Positions 1-25,700 of a stretch of DNA of 64,000 bases are shown here, piece after piece. Each line of letters starts with the position of its first letter. The stretch's first letter is position 1. Source of the DNA: Parus major (lineage: Eukaryota > Chordata > Aves > Passeriformes > Paridae); the NCBI RefSeq assembly GCF_001522545.3, contig NC_031770.1, forward strand, positions 16,904,751 to 16,968,750, written 5' to 3'. The translations under genes and the position numbers were made by a program. Below the pieces are notes generated by a model that had not been told where the DNA came from, made no database searches, and worked only from the letters and a program-made list of their open reading frames with translations.

Positions 1-13607
<13,607 letters not shown>

Positions 13608-14283
13608 TGGCGAATTTGGAGCAGACGACTTCAGTTTAACTTAATTAGTCGTATTTTAAATGGCTTGGGATTTGGTGCAAACAAACATGATTGATAGCTG
13701 GACAGACATGCTCGTCATGAAAAAGAACCATTTCTGAAGCCCGGTTGGGGCCAAACATTTACCACCTTTGCTTCATAGTAACCAGTTGAGATGAAGCACG
13801 TCTTTAGAACTTTGTTGGACACCGTGTTGAAATTACCCCCCCATCGGTTGTGAAGAACTGTGCTACATTCAGGCTAACCATTGAACTCAGTATATATATT
13901 TTTCCCTCCTGCCTTTTTGTCTGGCAGGCTACTGTTCTTGTTGCTCTTCTGTGTAATGAAGTTTAAATGCTTGTTTGGAACACTTTATTTAACAGTTTAG
14001 AAGGCTTGATAGAAAGAGTGCTTTAGTCTGAAGAGTATACATTGGATAGGAAAGTATTTCCTTCTCTTGTTTCTCAAGTCTCTCTCCGCCTTACTTAGCT
14101 TGAGATCTTTGCAGCTTGGTTCATGGATTCTAGCCTTGCCCGTTGCGCAGTATATCTATCAATTGAGAGGATAAACCAATGAACTATGTCAAAAGCACTC
14201 TCAGTATCACATTTGACAAAAAGTTTTGTACTTTTCACATAGCTCGTTGCCCTGCAAAGGGGTTAACAGCACAATTTTTTAAA

Positions 14284-14289
14284 AATAAA
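14284..14289 (+). terminator. WDR26: candidate proximal polyadenylation signal AATAAA
   Basis: AATAAA about 680 bases after the WDR26 stop, in an A/T-rich block; a possible proximal poly(A) site. Confidence 0.35.
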
Positions 14290-17200
14290 TTATTTATAGG
14301 ATTAAAATGACTTCATTTGTATACATTTGGAATTAAAACAATGCAAGAAGTGTTGTGAAACACGGTATCACTGATGCTTTTCTGGAGTGTCCTGAGACCC
14401 AATCAAAAGCAGTGGCTGGAAGGAGATTTATGTAGGCAGTAAAGCTTGTTTCAGATGGAGGAATTCCCTGTCCATCTTAACAGATAAACTGTATTAGTTA
14501 GAAAAAAAAAAAAGCATTCAGACTGCACCACCAGTCTCAGAGTTGAAACAAGAAGAGGTCTTTTTGGTTTTTTTTCATTACATAAATATATGCAACAATG
14601 CTGGTGTAAAAAGTAGATTACACTTTGAGGGAAGAATGTGTTGAAAGAGTCCTTTCTTCACAAAGTCAACACTTTGTATAAGTAATTTACGTACAAATCA
14701 TAATTAAACACTTGTATTATGATGGAATTTTTTTCTTTATTTGATAAACAAGGGTGGACAGATTTTGTTGTTGAGAATATACTTTTAAGTTTGCAGATTT
14801 AAATGCCTCTCCCAGACCTTGTTGCAAGCTGGTGCCGTGAACATCTTGACACATCTAGGAGTAGTTCCACTAATGTCCCGTGTTAAGAAAAAACAAAGAC
14901 TTTTATAATTTAAATATTTATTCTTTTTGACACAAACAGATTGCCTGGCATCTCTGTGCTTCTGCACTACACACAAATCCATTATGAGATGGCACTGGAT
15001 TCCCTTTTGCCACCTTGGGTGGAAAGGTAGTGTTGGTACTGCTGCAAAGTAAAGAAGGAGCAGGGAAGGTCATGCCACCAGGAGTCACTTGAGCAGAAGT
15101 GTGGACTTCATCCTTTCATGAGATAATGATTTAGAGTCCTTATTAGTTATGTGTGGAAGAAGGGTGGGGGAAGGTTTGCTGGAGTTCCTGGGAAGAGAGG
15201 TATAGCCACTTTGATGAATGGGAGTGTGGTGTTTCCCAGAAAAACAAAGGTTAGCAGGTTAGATTTTTTTCTTCTTTTCGATTCCAGCCATCCAGTGGTG
15301 TGTGTTGGTCTTGCCTTGCGTGCAGACTTTAAGCATGAGCTAAGATTCTGGTACTGTGGTTGAGACCAGCCCCGAATCTGACATATGAGTCTTCTAATAC
15401 CTCCAAAACCAGGTAGGAACTTAATGTTCAGCCTTAAAACTAAGGTGAATTCTTTGATAGCAATTACTGCTACACAGCACTGAGAATACATGTGTAAACT
15501 TAAGATTATACATCCATTCCTTCTTCCTTTAATCACTTCTGGAGGAAGCTTTTTCTTTCCCTTCGTAGTTCAGACAGTGTAAGATGAGTCAGGCCTGGCC
15601 TTAATGTTGGAGGAAAACAGACAAATTCCCATGGTCAAATTTGAATAAGCTAAACCTTGGGGTTTTAGGAAATTATTATTAAATCCTAAATTGTAATCAG
15701 TAAATTGTAAAAGTGTTTTACATGTTCAAAACATGGTATAATTCATAAGCAATGCCAGCATGTGAACCTTTGGAAGTTACTCTAGTATCGTTTTACTTTG
15801 GAGCTTAAGTTTTCAAGCCAAACATTATTTAGGAAGAGTAAGGAAAATAATGGTTTTGATGTCTCATACAATGGTCTGTCACTATGTACTCATGGAAATA
15901 AAGTGGGAGCTTTAGGCAGGTGGTGAAGGTTGGATCAAATCTCAAGTGTAGACTTAGTCTCATATGCACTTCAGGCATTTCTAATGTGGAGGCCATGACT
16001 AACCAGAGTGAGACTCCTTCCCTGGTACAGCTGGGGGGGTGCGTGGGCTGATGCCTGCTATCCACGGCAGCGCAATTAGGAATTTAAACCTAACATAGGA
16101 GTGCTGCCAAAACACTGCCCCTCTCTGCTGGACTTGGTTTGTCCCTCTGAAGGACACTTGAGATATTCAGAAGCTGAGTTAGGGAGAAGCAGGTGTGGGA
16201 TCTCTCTCCCTTAGTGTCCTGGTGCAGCCATGCCATGTAAAGGCAAGCTCCAAGCAGGTGGCACTGCTTCCAGTGTCTCAGTGACAGCCTGTTTGCATCT
16301 CGTGGGCCATGAGCAGGCAGGACAGAAAGGTGAGATTAATCATTTTGCCACACTACTCAGTCCCACAGCAGCTGCCATTAGAGATGTAGCAATGAGAACC
16401 GTCCCAACCTGGAGATGAAAGAGCAACCTAAACTATTTCCAACACATTGGATATTCATACTATGTGGATTGAAAAGTACCAATACTTTTTGTGCACAGAC
16501 AATAAAATGAGACTGGGGTGGGGTGGGGGGGGAAACCCAAATCAGTTTGCTCATTTGCAGCATGTTGATTTCCATGTGCTTAAAAATGTTTATAGGCTGG
16601 AGTGTAAGGCTGGAACAAGTACACACCCACAATAAATAACTGTATTTCCAGTCAGCAGGCCCATGGTTTTAGAAAAAAAATACTGTGTGTACTCATTTTC
16701 TAACTTTCTCTGGTCACCTGTTGGCTTCAAATATTCACAGTAGCCCCAGGTTATTATCAAGGCAGATCTCAAAAAAAAAAAAAAGCCGAAGCATTTTATT
16801 ATCTGAATGTCCTTTAGCTGTTCAGGTAAGTAATTTTCAAGGCACAATGGAACACAAAAGGGAAAATGGTAGCTCTGTTCATGTTTTGGAGGGGAGGGAA
16901 GTGGGGGGAATGACACCTTTGTTTTTAAATTCCCTCTGTCTTTTCTAAAGTTCTCCAACTTTAAAGTTAACTTCTCTTTATGATTGGAGCAAAGATGCAA
17001 GCTAGAAATCTGCCCAGATCTTGCCAGTTACTTCTCAACTTGGCTTCAACCAGGTAATGTTTAATAAAAACTCTTGTCTGCTGTTGGGAGTTGGTGTCTA
17101 GTTGTGTATTTTTACACTGCTAAATGATACTCCCACCCAAAATCCGTTGTAAAGGCTTCCTTACCAGGAGGCCAGGACTCATACAATTAGCTGTAGCTCA

Positions 17201-18502
17201 AGGGGATATGTTGTAGATCCAAATGGGGAGGGAGGTAGAGAAAAAAGAATTGACATAAGAAGCAGGATTTACTGACCAACAAACAAACTACTGTAACTCA
17301 AGGGGGAGGAGGAAAAATGCACTTTCAATAGTTTGTCCATATTTTTAGCTACAAAATACACTTGTATCTATTTCTTTTTAAGACGACTATTACAAGGAAC
17401 ACCCATCCCATAAATGGTCTCCTTTTGCCTTCCTCCTGTCTTTTCCACATTGGCTTGAGTCCATTTTCAGCTGCCATACTTGATTTCTAAAAACTGCTAC
17501 TTTTAACGATGTCTAGAAAGCAAAATCATTAACTATGACACTTTTTTTAAACAGGGTGGACTTAATTGAAGTGTGCAGTGTTGAAACTACTGCTGCAGTA
17601 GCTGCCTCTAGTTGAAATAAACTGTAGCCAAGTTTTCTGTCTATTCATCCAGATAATCTGGATTCAGTAAAACATATGTGAGAGTGTTCCTCCCATCTGG
17701 TATGAGTGTGTGCGTGCATGTGTTCCATGAACAGACAGAGAACCAAATGTTCTAGGTACTTGTCATGTTTTATTGCATACTTTTAAGTAGTGTGTATGTG
17801 AAGTGTCCTTTGACCAGAAGGTTTTGGTTAATATCAGTATATTTTTATAAATTTGAAATTCATTGTGCCCCATCTTTTTTCATAAACATTTTTCATTCTT
17901 AGGGTATATGTGCTAGATTTGAAACTTAACATTTTTAGGCACAGATGGAAAAAGTTATTGGCTCCTTGAAAACATATGGGACAAAATGGATCCTCAAAGC
18001 ATGTATGTACTTACAAACCAAGCTGTAGAGATCAAGAAAAGAACTTTATTGTTGATCTCAAGATTTCTAAATTGTCAAGATTTATATGGAGTTGTGGTGG
18101 AACTAGTTAACACTTAGAGCTTTTGGTATGTAATGACTATTTGCTATGGACTGATATTAAATGTTTCAAAGGATTGCGTTCTTAAACTTTCTGGATTTTT
18201 GTTACTCTCCTCAGATATTATTAAGTAGTTAAAAATTTCTTTGCTATATTACATTAAAAACATAAGAACTTTGGGTCTCGTATTTATTTTCACTTGTTTT
18301 ACTAATTATTTACAGAACACCGTTTTAACTTTTTTATTTTATAAATGTGTAGTATTTTAAACATATCTTTAAAAAATGTTCAATTGGAACTACATTAACT
18401 TCTGATTTGTTTTTATTAGGATTTTTAAAAAAAAAAATACACTTTTTCCATGTTGGTGCACAGCACTTAAGAGAAATGTTTGTATTCCCTTTCTTTCAAT
18501 TC

Positions 18503-18515
18503 AATAAACAATAAA
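18503..18515 (+). terminator. WDR26: candidate distal polyadenylation signals (two AATAAA)
   Basis: AATAAA at 18503-18508 and 18510-18515, followed after about 20 bases by a T-rich stretch. Their position fits the length of the mammalian WDR26 3' UTR as I recall it. Confidence 0.5.
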
Positions 18516-18530
18516 TAACTGGAATGAATA

Positions 18531-21500
18531 GTTCTTAGTTTCCCTAACTTCACTTACATGACTGACTTGGATGTTAATTTCTTGATCATTAATTATAGAT
18601 TTCTTCCATAGTATTTCACGTCCTAGCTAGGGAAAATTAATTTGTGGCAGTGCAGCTGCAGCAGAGCCCCTCAGTGCTGTGTTGAGGCTCTCCAGGCTCT
18701 GCTGTCTGGCTCTAATCCACCTCACCCTTGTGTTTGTGCTGTACTTCAGCGCTCGACTTGCCCGTGTCCCAGGCTCTGCTTATCTCACTTGCTCAACATC
18801 TGCTCCCTTGAGGCTCTGTGAAATCAATCATTCCTTAATGCTGCAGCTTGATTAAATACCAGACTCTGGTTGCTGTAGGTGATCTGTGAGTTTTATGGGT
18901 TTTTTTGATACTTCGTAGTAAGAAGGTGCTCCTAAAGTACTTGGATCTCCTGCCTTCATGTTCCCTCTAACTTGACCCCACGTTCTTATCCCTCCTCTCT
19001 GTGCCTTAAGCCAGACCCTCATCTTTGTCCTGTATTTTTATTCAGCTTGATATATTTTTATAGCTTATGTTGTGTTAAAAAGTTGTACCTGAATTTCCAC
19101 TCCCTGTAGCTTTTCCAAACTCAAACCTTTTGCTGATGTGCATTCAATTTTTGAATTCTTTTAACTTACTTATTTATTAGAAGTCTTTGCTCCCTCTAGC
19201 AGCACCTTTGCATGAACTTTGGTTTTTCCCTTACAGTTTAGACAGTATATAGATAATTATGGCTTAAATGCAGCTGCCAAGAGAAAGGATGTGCTGTACT
19301 CCTCTGCATGTCCTCCTTTGTGCTACTTCCCTTGGTTGCTGGTATTTGCAGGAGGGTTCTTGGGTTGCAGACCCATTTCAGCCATAAATTACTCACACAG
19401 CAGATGAAGGAAGTTACAAACAAGCCCAGCCAAAAAAGCTGTGCTTCATCTGCCATCCTGTCTGCCTTTAATGGGTCAGAAGAGTGCAAGAGAAACAGGT
19501 TATCTGTATTCTGTGGGCCTGGGACTTTTCAGCATTCCTAAGATTTAAGTCCTGTGGGTTTGGGTTGTTTTTTTTCCTAATGTGTTCTTTGGTTTTTTTG
19601 TTTGTTTTTTAAAATCATTCTGATTATTTCAAAGAAATTCCATAAGGGACTTGAGAGTAGAGTATGCATTTCTTAATTAGCTTAAATCCAGTCTCTGCCT
19701 TGGAGGAGAGCCCTTCCTTACACCTTGTCCTGTGCTCTCTGTGCTGCCCAGTCACCTCCCTGTGTGTCTTATATGTGCCAAGGCTGTCACCTCATCCCAG
19801 AAGGATGGCAGTGCCAGTTGTGTCCTCATTTTTAAAGATCTGTAAAGCTCTGAAGGGTAACCACTGAGGCTTGTATGCCTCTGTTTCTGCCAAAGCTGAG
19901 CTGGTGGCTGTACTGATAACTGCATGGTGGTTCATAATATATAGACCAAATTTTCCTACTGCTACTTCCACTGTCCATCATACCCTATACTTAAAGGCAT
20001 AAATGGTCTTTTGGCACTGGTATGAAATACTAGAGAGCTTCTTGTAAGAAGAAAGAATTAGAATAAAGCTCTAACACTCCTGAGCAGATAAAGATTTGCC
20101 TTTTTGGGCTTATCAGGGTTTCTGGTTGATTGTTAACCTGCATGTAAAATTGTTCTTAGGACTACTGGTCAGATCATCAATTTACCATGTTCCGTAATAC
20201 AAAACCATTTTAGAAAACCAAGCCACTCATTTACTAGATTGAGGAGGCAAGTATATTCTTTAAAAAACAGGCTCAATAACCAACATTCTGTAACTAAAGA
20301 TTAATTAGAGGGAAAAATGCAGTTCTACACACTTTTACTAACCCCCAAACTCTTAACTGTTGTGTAATCTCTGAAAACTGATGCAGGATGATCATCTTTG
20401 CAAACTGGCCAGGCTGTAGATTGTGGGTGAGGAAAAGGGCTCAGTAACATCAGTTAAATTGGAATCCATGCGGGATTTTGATTTATTTTTACTGATGAGG
20501 AGTTTTCTGTCAATCACAGCTAATGGCTCCTCACAAAGTTATACATGGATATCTCAAGTCCAAAGGGAAATTGTCTGAGAGAATAAGAAGGAATCTGTAT
20601 TTGACCTCACAGCAACTTATAGTGAATTATTTTTTTAAAAATCAGTCACAAGTTTCTAATTCTCTTGAATTCTGTGTGATAAGCTTGGGTTTAAATTACC
20701 CTGTTCTCTGTGGGAAAATAGAGGGTTTTTTTTTATTTTTACCATCATTAACGTTTTTGTGCTCTGTGGGTCTCCCAGGAGTGACATAACTGCAGCACCC
20801 CTATTTCTAGCTAATTAATCAAGTTTTTAGCTATTACACATCTATTTTTTTCTGTAGCTAACAATGACCTCTGAAGATCTCTGTTGAAGCAGGCACTAAC
20901 CTCATACAGTAAAGAAGGCTTCAACATTATCAGTGTAATTATTTAGCAGAATTGTAGTCTCTGAAACCTGCTGCTGAGGTTTTTGCAATTCTTATTATCT
21001 GTTGTTGGATATAAATGAACAGGGAACTTATTCATCATGTTTTTAGAATAGGATATCAAGCTGCTAGTTTAAGTACTGGTCTTAAAATTAAATGAGGTTA
21101 ATGCTCATGTTTCTCAGTGTGAAACAAGTTTAGTGAAATGTATTGACTGTCAGCACTACCTTAAGGACCTAACTTGGGCCTTTTCTTCTAATGTCCAAAA
21201 TATTTGTAGTAGGTTTTTTTCCATATACAAATAAGATCATTTAATTCCCTACCATAATCTGCTAAAAAAGTTGCTGACTTTCTACTCTCTTGAAGTTTCA
21301 TTTGCTTTCCTTTCTCCAGACCTACCTTCTCCCTGGGTTTTGGCTTTATAGGACAGTACTTTTTATGCTTTGATGTTCTGCTGTCAGGTAGTCAGTGGCA
21401 TCCAGCTGGGGTAGCTGTTTCCTTATTTTTTTAATGAACACGATTTTCAGCAGTTTTTCATCTTTAACACAGCTGAACTCAGACACCATGCATCAAAACT

Positions 21501-22539
21501 TTAAAGCCAGACTTCTCCTAGAACACTGAACCCAAAGTATCTACAGCAATAAAGCAACAGTGTTGCATTTTCATGGTTAGCCCTGAAAACAATTGTTAAC
21601 TCCAGCTGCACACTAAACCCCAAATACTTAAGAAGAAAAAGTTCATAAATTTTTGGATGTAATTACAGAAGTGTATTTTTTAAGTGTTTTAATTGATGTG
21701 TTTGTTTCAAGAGACCTTTTTGCAAGCACATATAAAAAACTTAGACAGTTATGGGACAGTGAGGGTACAAACTCAGTTTATACACTTATTACCGATGCAA
21801 GAGGTGTACAGAAAGAACTTGCTGGTATCACTGAAGCAGTCACATCAGAATTGGAGTAACTGGGATTATGGGTTACCAGACCTTTTCCCTGAGCTAGACA
21901 ACCTCTTGTTTCACCCTACTGGCTATGCAACCAGCAGGTTCAGGGAATAGCAACTGCAGATAGTCTTCTGCTCTGTAACCAACTCCACCCCAGTGCAATA
22001 TGATCTTTATCTGGATGTCCATGATGTACTTCAATGACAAAACAGGAGTTGAATGGAAAAAGCAAGTATGAATCATGTTTCTTGTTTATCTGCACTCTTA
22101 CACACAAGTGTCATGTCCACCAAAGGGATCTTAATCCATCCAAATGCAAGGCTTCATACACATTGGTGCAGGGGCGTGGGGAAAGGGAGGAAAATGTAAC
22201 TTGTATTCCATTGATTTTTGTCTGGAAAGAATACCAACACAAAGATGCAAGCTGTGTTCCTGTTCCACTTTGAAATCTGTTCCAAGTGTTCCTTCAGATT
22301 AGGTTCTGATAGGACAGCTTGGCAGCCAGTCTCATCCTGACACCTCTCAGCAAGAATCAGGTATCATTGCTGCACTTAAATGTGTTCTGGAACTACTGTC
22401 ATTACCAGCTCATGCTGCTGAAACAAGTTTCCCTGATTACCATTTAATTCTTACGAGGTCACTTCTGTAAGCAAGGATTTCATCTTACAGAAACAGCAGC
22501 TCCAGCAGTTTGGTTTTTAAAGGAACAAAAACAACTGCT
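18531..22539. other. intergenic region between convergent WDR26 and CNIH4
   Basis: 4-kb AT-rich tail-to-tail spacer. Open frames of 60-88 codons (for example 20523-20789 plus) show no recognisable similarity and no splice context. No repeat, RNA gene or promoter was recognised. Some of it could be longer 3' UTR from either gene. Confidence 0.5.
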
Positions 22540-22722
22540 ACACAGATCCAATGTCTTTTGAAAATACTTTATGTTAAAAATACAGAAAAATATTTCTTGT
22601 TCAAAGAGGAAAAATATACTGCATGACGACACTGATCTAGGTGTGTTCGGGAGGTGTCTGTGGCTCCACCAGTCACTGGAGTGATGACCCAATTTGGCAG
22701 CTAATGGTTCTCTTTCGACTTC
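22540..22722 (-). other. CNIH4: CNIH4 3' UTR (end inferred)
   Basis: Non-coding sequence after the CNIH4 stop. No canonical AATAAA is close by. A CATAAA variant at 22568-22573 on the minus strand, about 150 bases past the stop, is the nearest plausible poly(A) signal. Confidence 0.4.
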
Positions 22723-22750
22723 TCAATCATTTATCAAAGCCAGAATCATA
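22723..22750 (-). CDS. CNIH4: CNIH4 exon 5 (terminal)
   Basis: Minus-strand acceptor gccacag next to 22750. It completes a Ser codon and encodes MILALIND plus TGA (22725-22723), the expected C-terminus. Without this short exon the model would be truncated. Confidence 0.95.
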
Positions 22751-25700
22751 CTGTGGCAAAACAGAAAACATGATACCAGTGGATTACTGAAGCTTGTGCA
22801 AGCAGGAGCAGCTCTCACTGTCACAGGAGAGCTGCACTAAAAGAACCTGAAATAGAAAGTCAAGGCATCCCTGCTGTGTGCTTTGCTTAGGAAGACAGGG
22901 CTGCAGAAGCAATAGTGCAGCAGAGAACAGCAGCTCTGCCACCTTGGAATAAGTGGCCTTATCATAGAACAAATCTATTTGTAATTCAGCCAGATCAACT
23001 TCATTTTTTAAAAACAGAACTTGTAAAATAAACTTGGTCCTCAAGAGTATTTCCTTTCTAAACAGGTCATTTACTGTAGGTGCTGAAAGCATATAACTCT
23101 TTATGTTGTACTTGTGGTTTTGAGATTAAGGAATAGCCTGAGTTTCCAAACAGTGTTTGATCAGAATGAATAATGGCATATAATGAGCCCAGAGATAGCT
23201 GTCAAAATATATTACTGAGGCTTAGCAGGATGCAAAAAGCTAAGACATGAATACCAGCAATTTCACACTGGAATAGAGGAGATAAAAATAGCTGGCAGAA
23301 AATCCCTTTGTTTCTTGGGAGCAATTTTTGAAACTAACCTGTAAAGGTACATGAAGAAACAGAGCAGATGAAAGCCCAGCTTAATCATGGCTTCTTTCAT
23401 GTGTGATTTCAGTTGTCCTCGGTTATGGATCTCTGTGGGATCAAATACTCCCATGTTTCCACTTGGCACCATAATGTACCTGAAAGTTAAGGAATAAAAA
23501 AAAAACAAACTTAACAACAAACCCCGAAAATGTAATCACTGAAACACTAGGGAGTGTCAGGGCAAGAGGCAGGGGAAAGCTTGCCAAGAAGGGACTTTCA
23601 TCTGAAGAGCTGTTTCACAATTCAAGGTAAGGGCGTTCTGGATATTGCAGCTATCTACAACCCACAAATAATAAGAGAACAAGAAGTACTAAAAGCATCA
23701 GCCCAACTTCCCATGTATAAATGAGATTCCAGGTAATAGCCAATTCCAGTTAATTTTAATTGCTGTTCACAGTTAGTTGCTGTCATGGGGAAAACGCCCA
23801 CCCACAGTATAAAGATGCATAAGATGAAAGGGACTGGAAAGAACCTAATTTAACTAAGAATCAATAATTTGTTTAGCAAAAAACCTCACAGAAATTCACA
23901 AACTCCAGTGGTTCACAATGAGATGGCATAAGCCAAGGCAAAGGATCTGTGCTGTTACTCCTGCCCTTGTCACAGCCATCCTGGGACACCTCAGCACAGA
24001 CACTGAGGCTGACAGGATGAGTCAGGCAGAACTGAAGATGTCAAGTTCTGCTGTCCGAACCCACATAACAAAAGTTGAGTGAAGCCAAGTGGAACATAAA
24101 CCAAAGAAGCATAAAACCAGCAAACCACATGTTGATGTCCTGTGACAATTGAGCCAGCAGCATGTTCTCTTGTCGAAGAATTTCTTGAGGGAGCACATGA
24201 AGTTCTCACTCTAGCTGAGCTCAGGCTAGAATATCACTTCCCTAAGATACTACACAGGCTCGACCTTCCTGGAATCAAACTCTTTCTATGCAAAAATTTA
24301 TCTCTGTCTTAAAGCTGGAGTAGAAACATGGTCTCAGAACAGAACACTTGGTCAGTTTTCTTAATTTACTCCATTGGCACCACTTGTAGTCCAAAAGGCA
24401 GTTCCCCACATCATATAACATTTATTATTTCCATAACAGGAGGGGAAGGAAAGGCAACAAGCAATAGGGAGATTTTCTAGCAACAGGACATTGGTAAAGA
24501 AAAAGTTCACCCCACAGTAATTGCCTGTCACAGAGGCACTGAAAAGCACTGCAGTGTATTTGACTAATACCAAAGACAGTTGTGTCCCATTAAAAATAGC
24601 TCATGTTAAATAATTCCAGTTTGAAATTCTCTTCTAAATTTGAAGTTTTGAATGGTGGTTCTGCTTTTAGTGTTGTAACACAAATTATTGTCCATTTCCT
24701 GGGAATGTAACACATTTTATTGGAATAATGTTTCCTGCACCAATTTATCCTAGAAACAGAATGCATAATTTTCTTACATGTCTGGGATATGAGTGCCATA
24801 AAGACAGCATGCATAAATTTTGCTTTTTTCAAAAATGGCAACACTTAAATGATGCAACTTAATTGCGTAAGCTGAGGCATTTCTTCCAAGAGGCCCACAA
24901 GGCAGGACAGCCTATATTCTATATCTAAGGAACTGAGCCATGGATACAATGCTGCTGGATGCTGACAAACCCAGCTCAAGCCAGCTGTCATCCTCCACAC
25001 AGCAAAAAAAACTTCTGCAGCAAACAAGTAAACTGTCAGCTTTAATAAATATACACATTAGTGCCTCCAGGGTTTCAATTCAGTGGAAGCTGCTACCACA
25101 GCAACAGGACACTTCCCTCTAGATTTCCCAATTTTTAAAGGGATGTAGAAGTTCTGACCAGAATTTTCAGTGAATTGTAAAGATTTAAAATTTAAAAAAA
25201 TTTTTTTTTACTCTTTCAGTTTTATCTTACAGGCATGGCAAGAATCTCATTATTTGGACCTGTTCTCTTAAGGAGATCTATATAACAAAGAAGGGAAAAA
25301 AAAAGCTGAATGCTTCCTTTTTTTAAAGTTTTAAAACAAGGAGAATGTAAGACAAAACTGTCTCACTGGGGACACTAAAAAATTAATCAGAAAAAAATTA
25401 AATACCATGTGAGTGTGTTAAACAATAAGGGCCAGAAGGATGTCAAAATAAACATATTGCAAATTTGGAAGTCTCTCTTGATGCTGTTTTTGACTAATTT
25501 ATCCTTCCCAGGATTTGTTTCTGATACCCTTCCTGCACAAACCCTCTCTTCTGTCACTAAAATCCTTGAGAGAATTACTAAAGTAAGCCAGTATTACCTG
25601 TAGCTGCCATGTAGTCAATTGGATTAAGGAGGTTTTAAAGTTAAGTGAATAAGGGGAATCCTACCTTTTCCTCTGTCACTTACAGTGCAAAGCAGGGACT

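Larger units (their letters stand above)
13608..18530 (+). other. WDR26: WDR26 3' UTR (end inferred)
   Basis: No coding sequence follows the stop codon. The mammalian gene has a 3' UTR of several kb, and a closely spaced pair of AATAAA signals occurs about 4.9 kb downstream, so the UTR probably ends near 18530. Possible earlier signals are at 14284, 15897 and 17063. AUUUA-type AU-rich stretches are frequent, for example around 14286-14298 and 18280-18430. Short open frames inside (for example 15147-15536 minus) have no recognisable similarity. Confidence 0.55.

Noticed and set aside
15147..15536. 129-codon minus-strand open frame in the WDR26 3' UTR
   Set aside because: Antisense to a UTR, no recognised domain, composition like non-coding DNA.
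20523..20789. 88-codon frame starting MAPHKVIHGYLKSKGK in the intergenic spacer
   Set aside because: Basic-looking start, but it dissolves into hydrophobic low-complexity sequence; no similarity recognised and no promoter.
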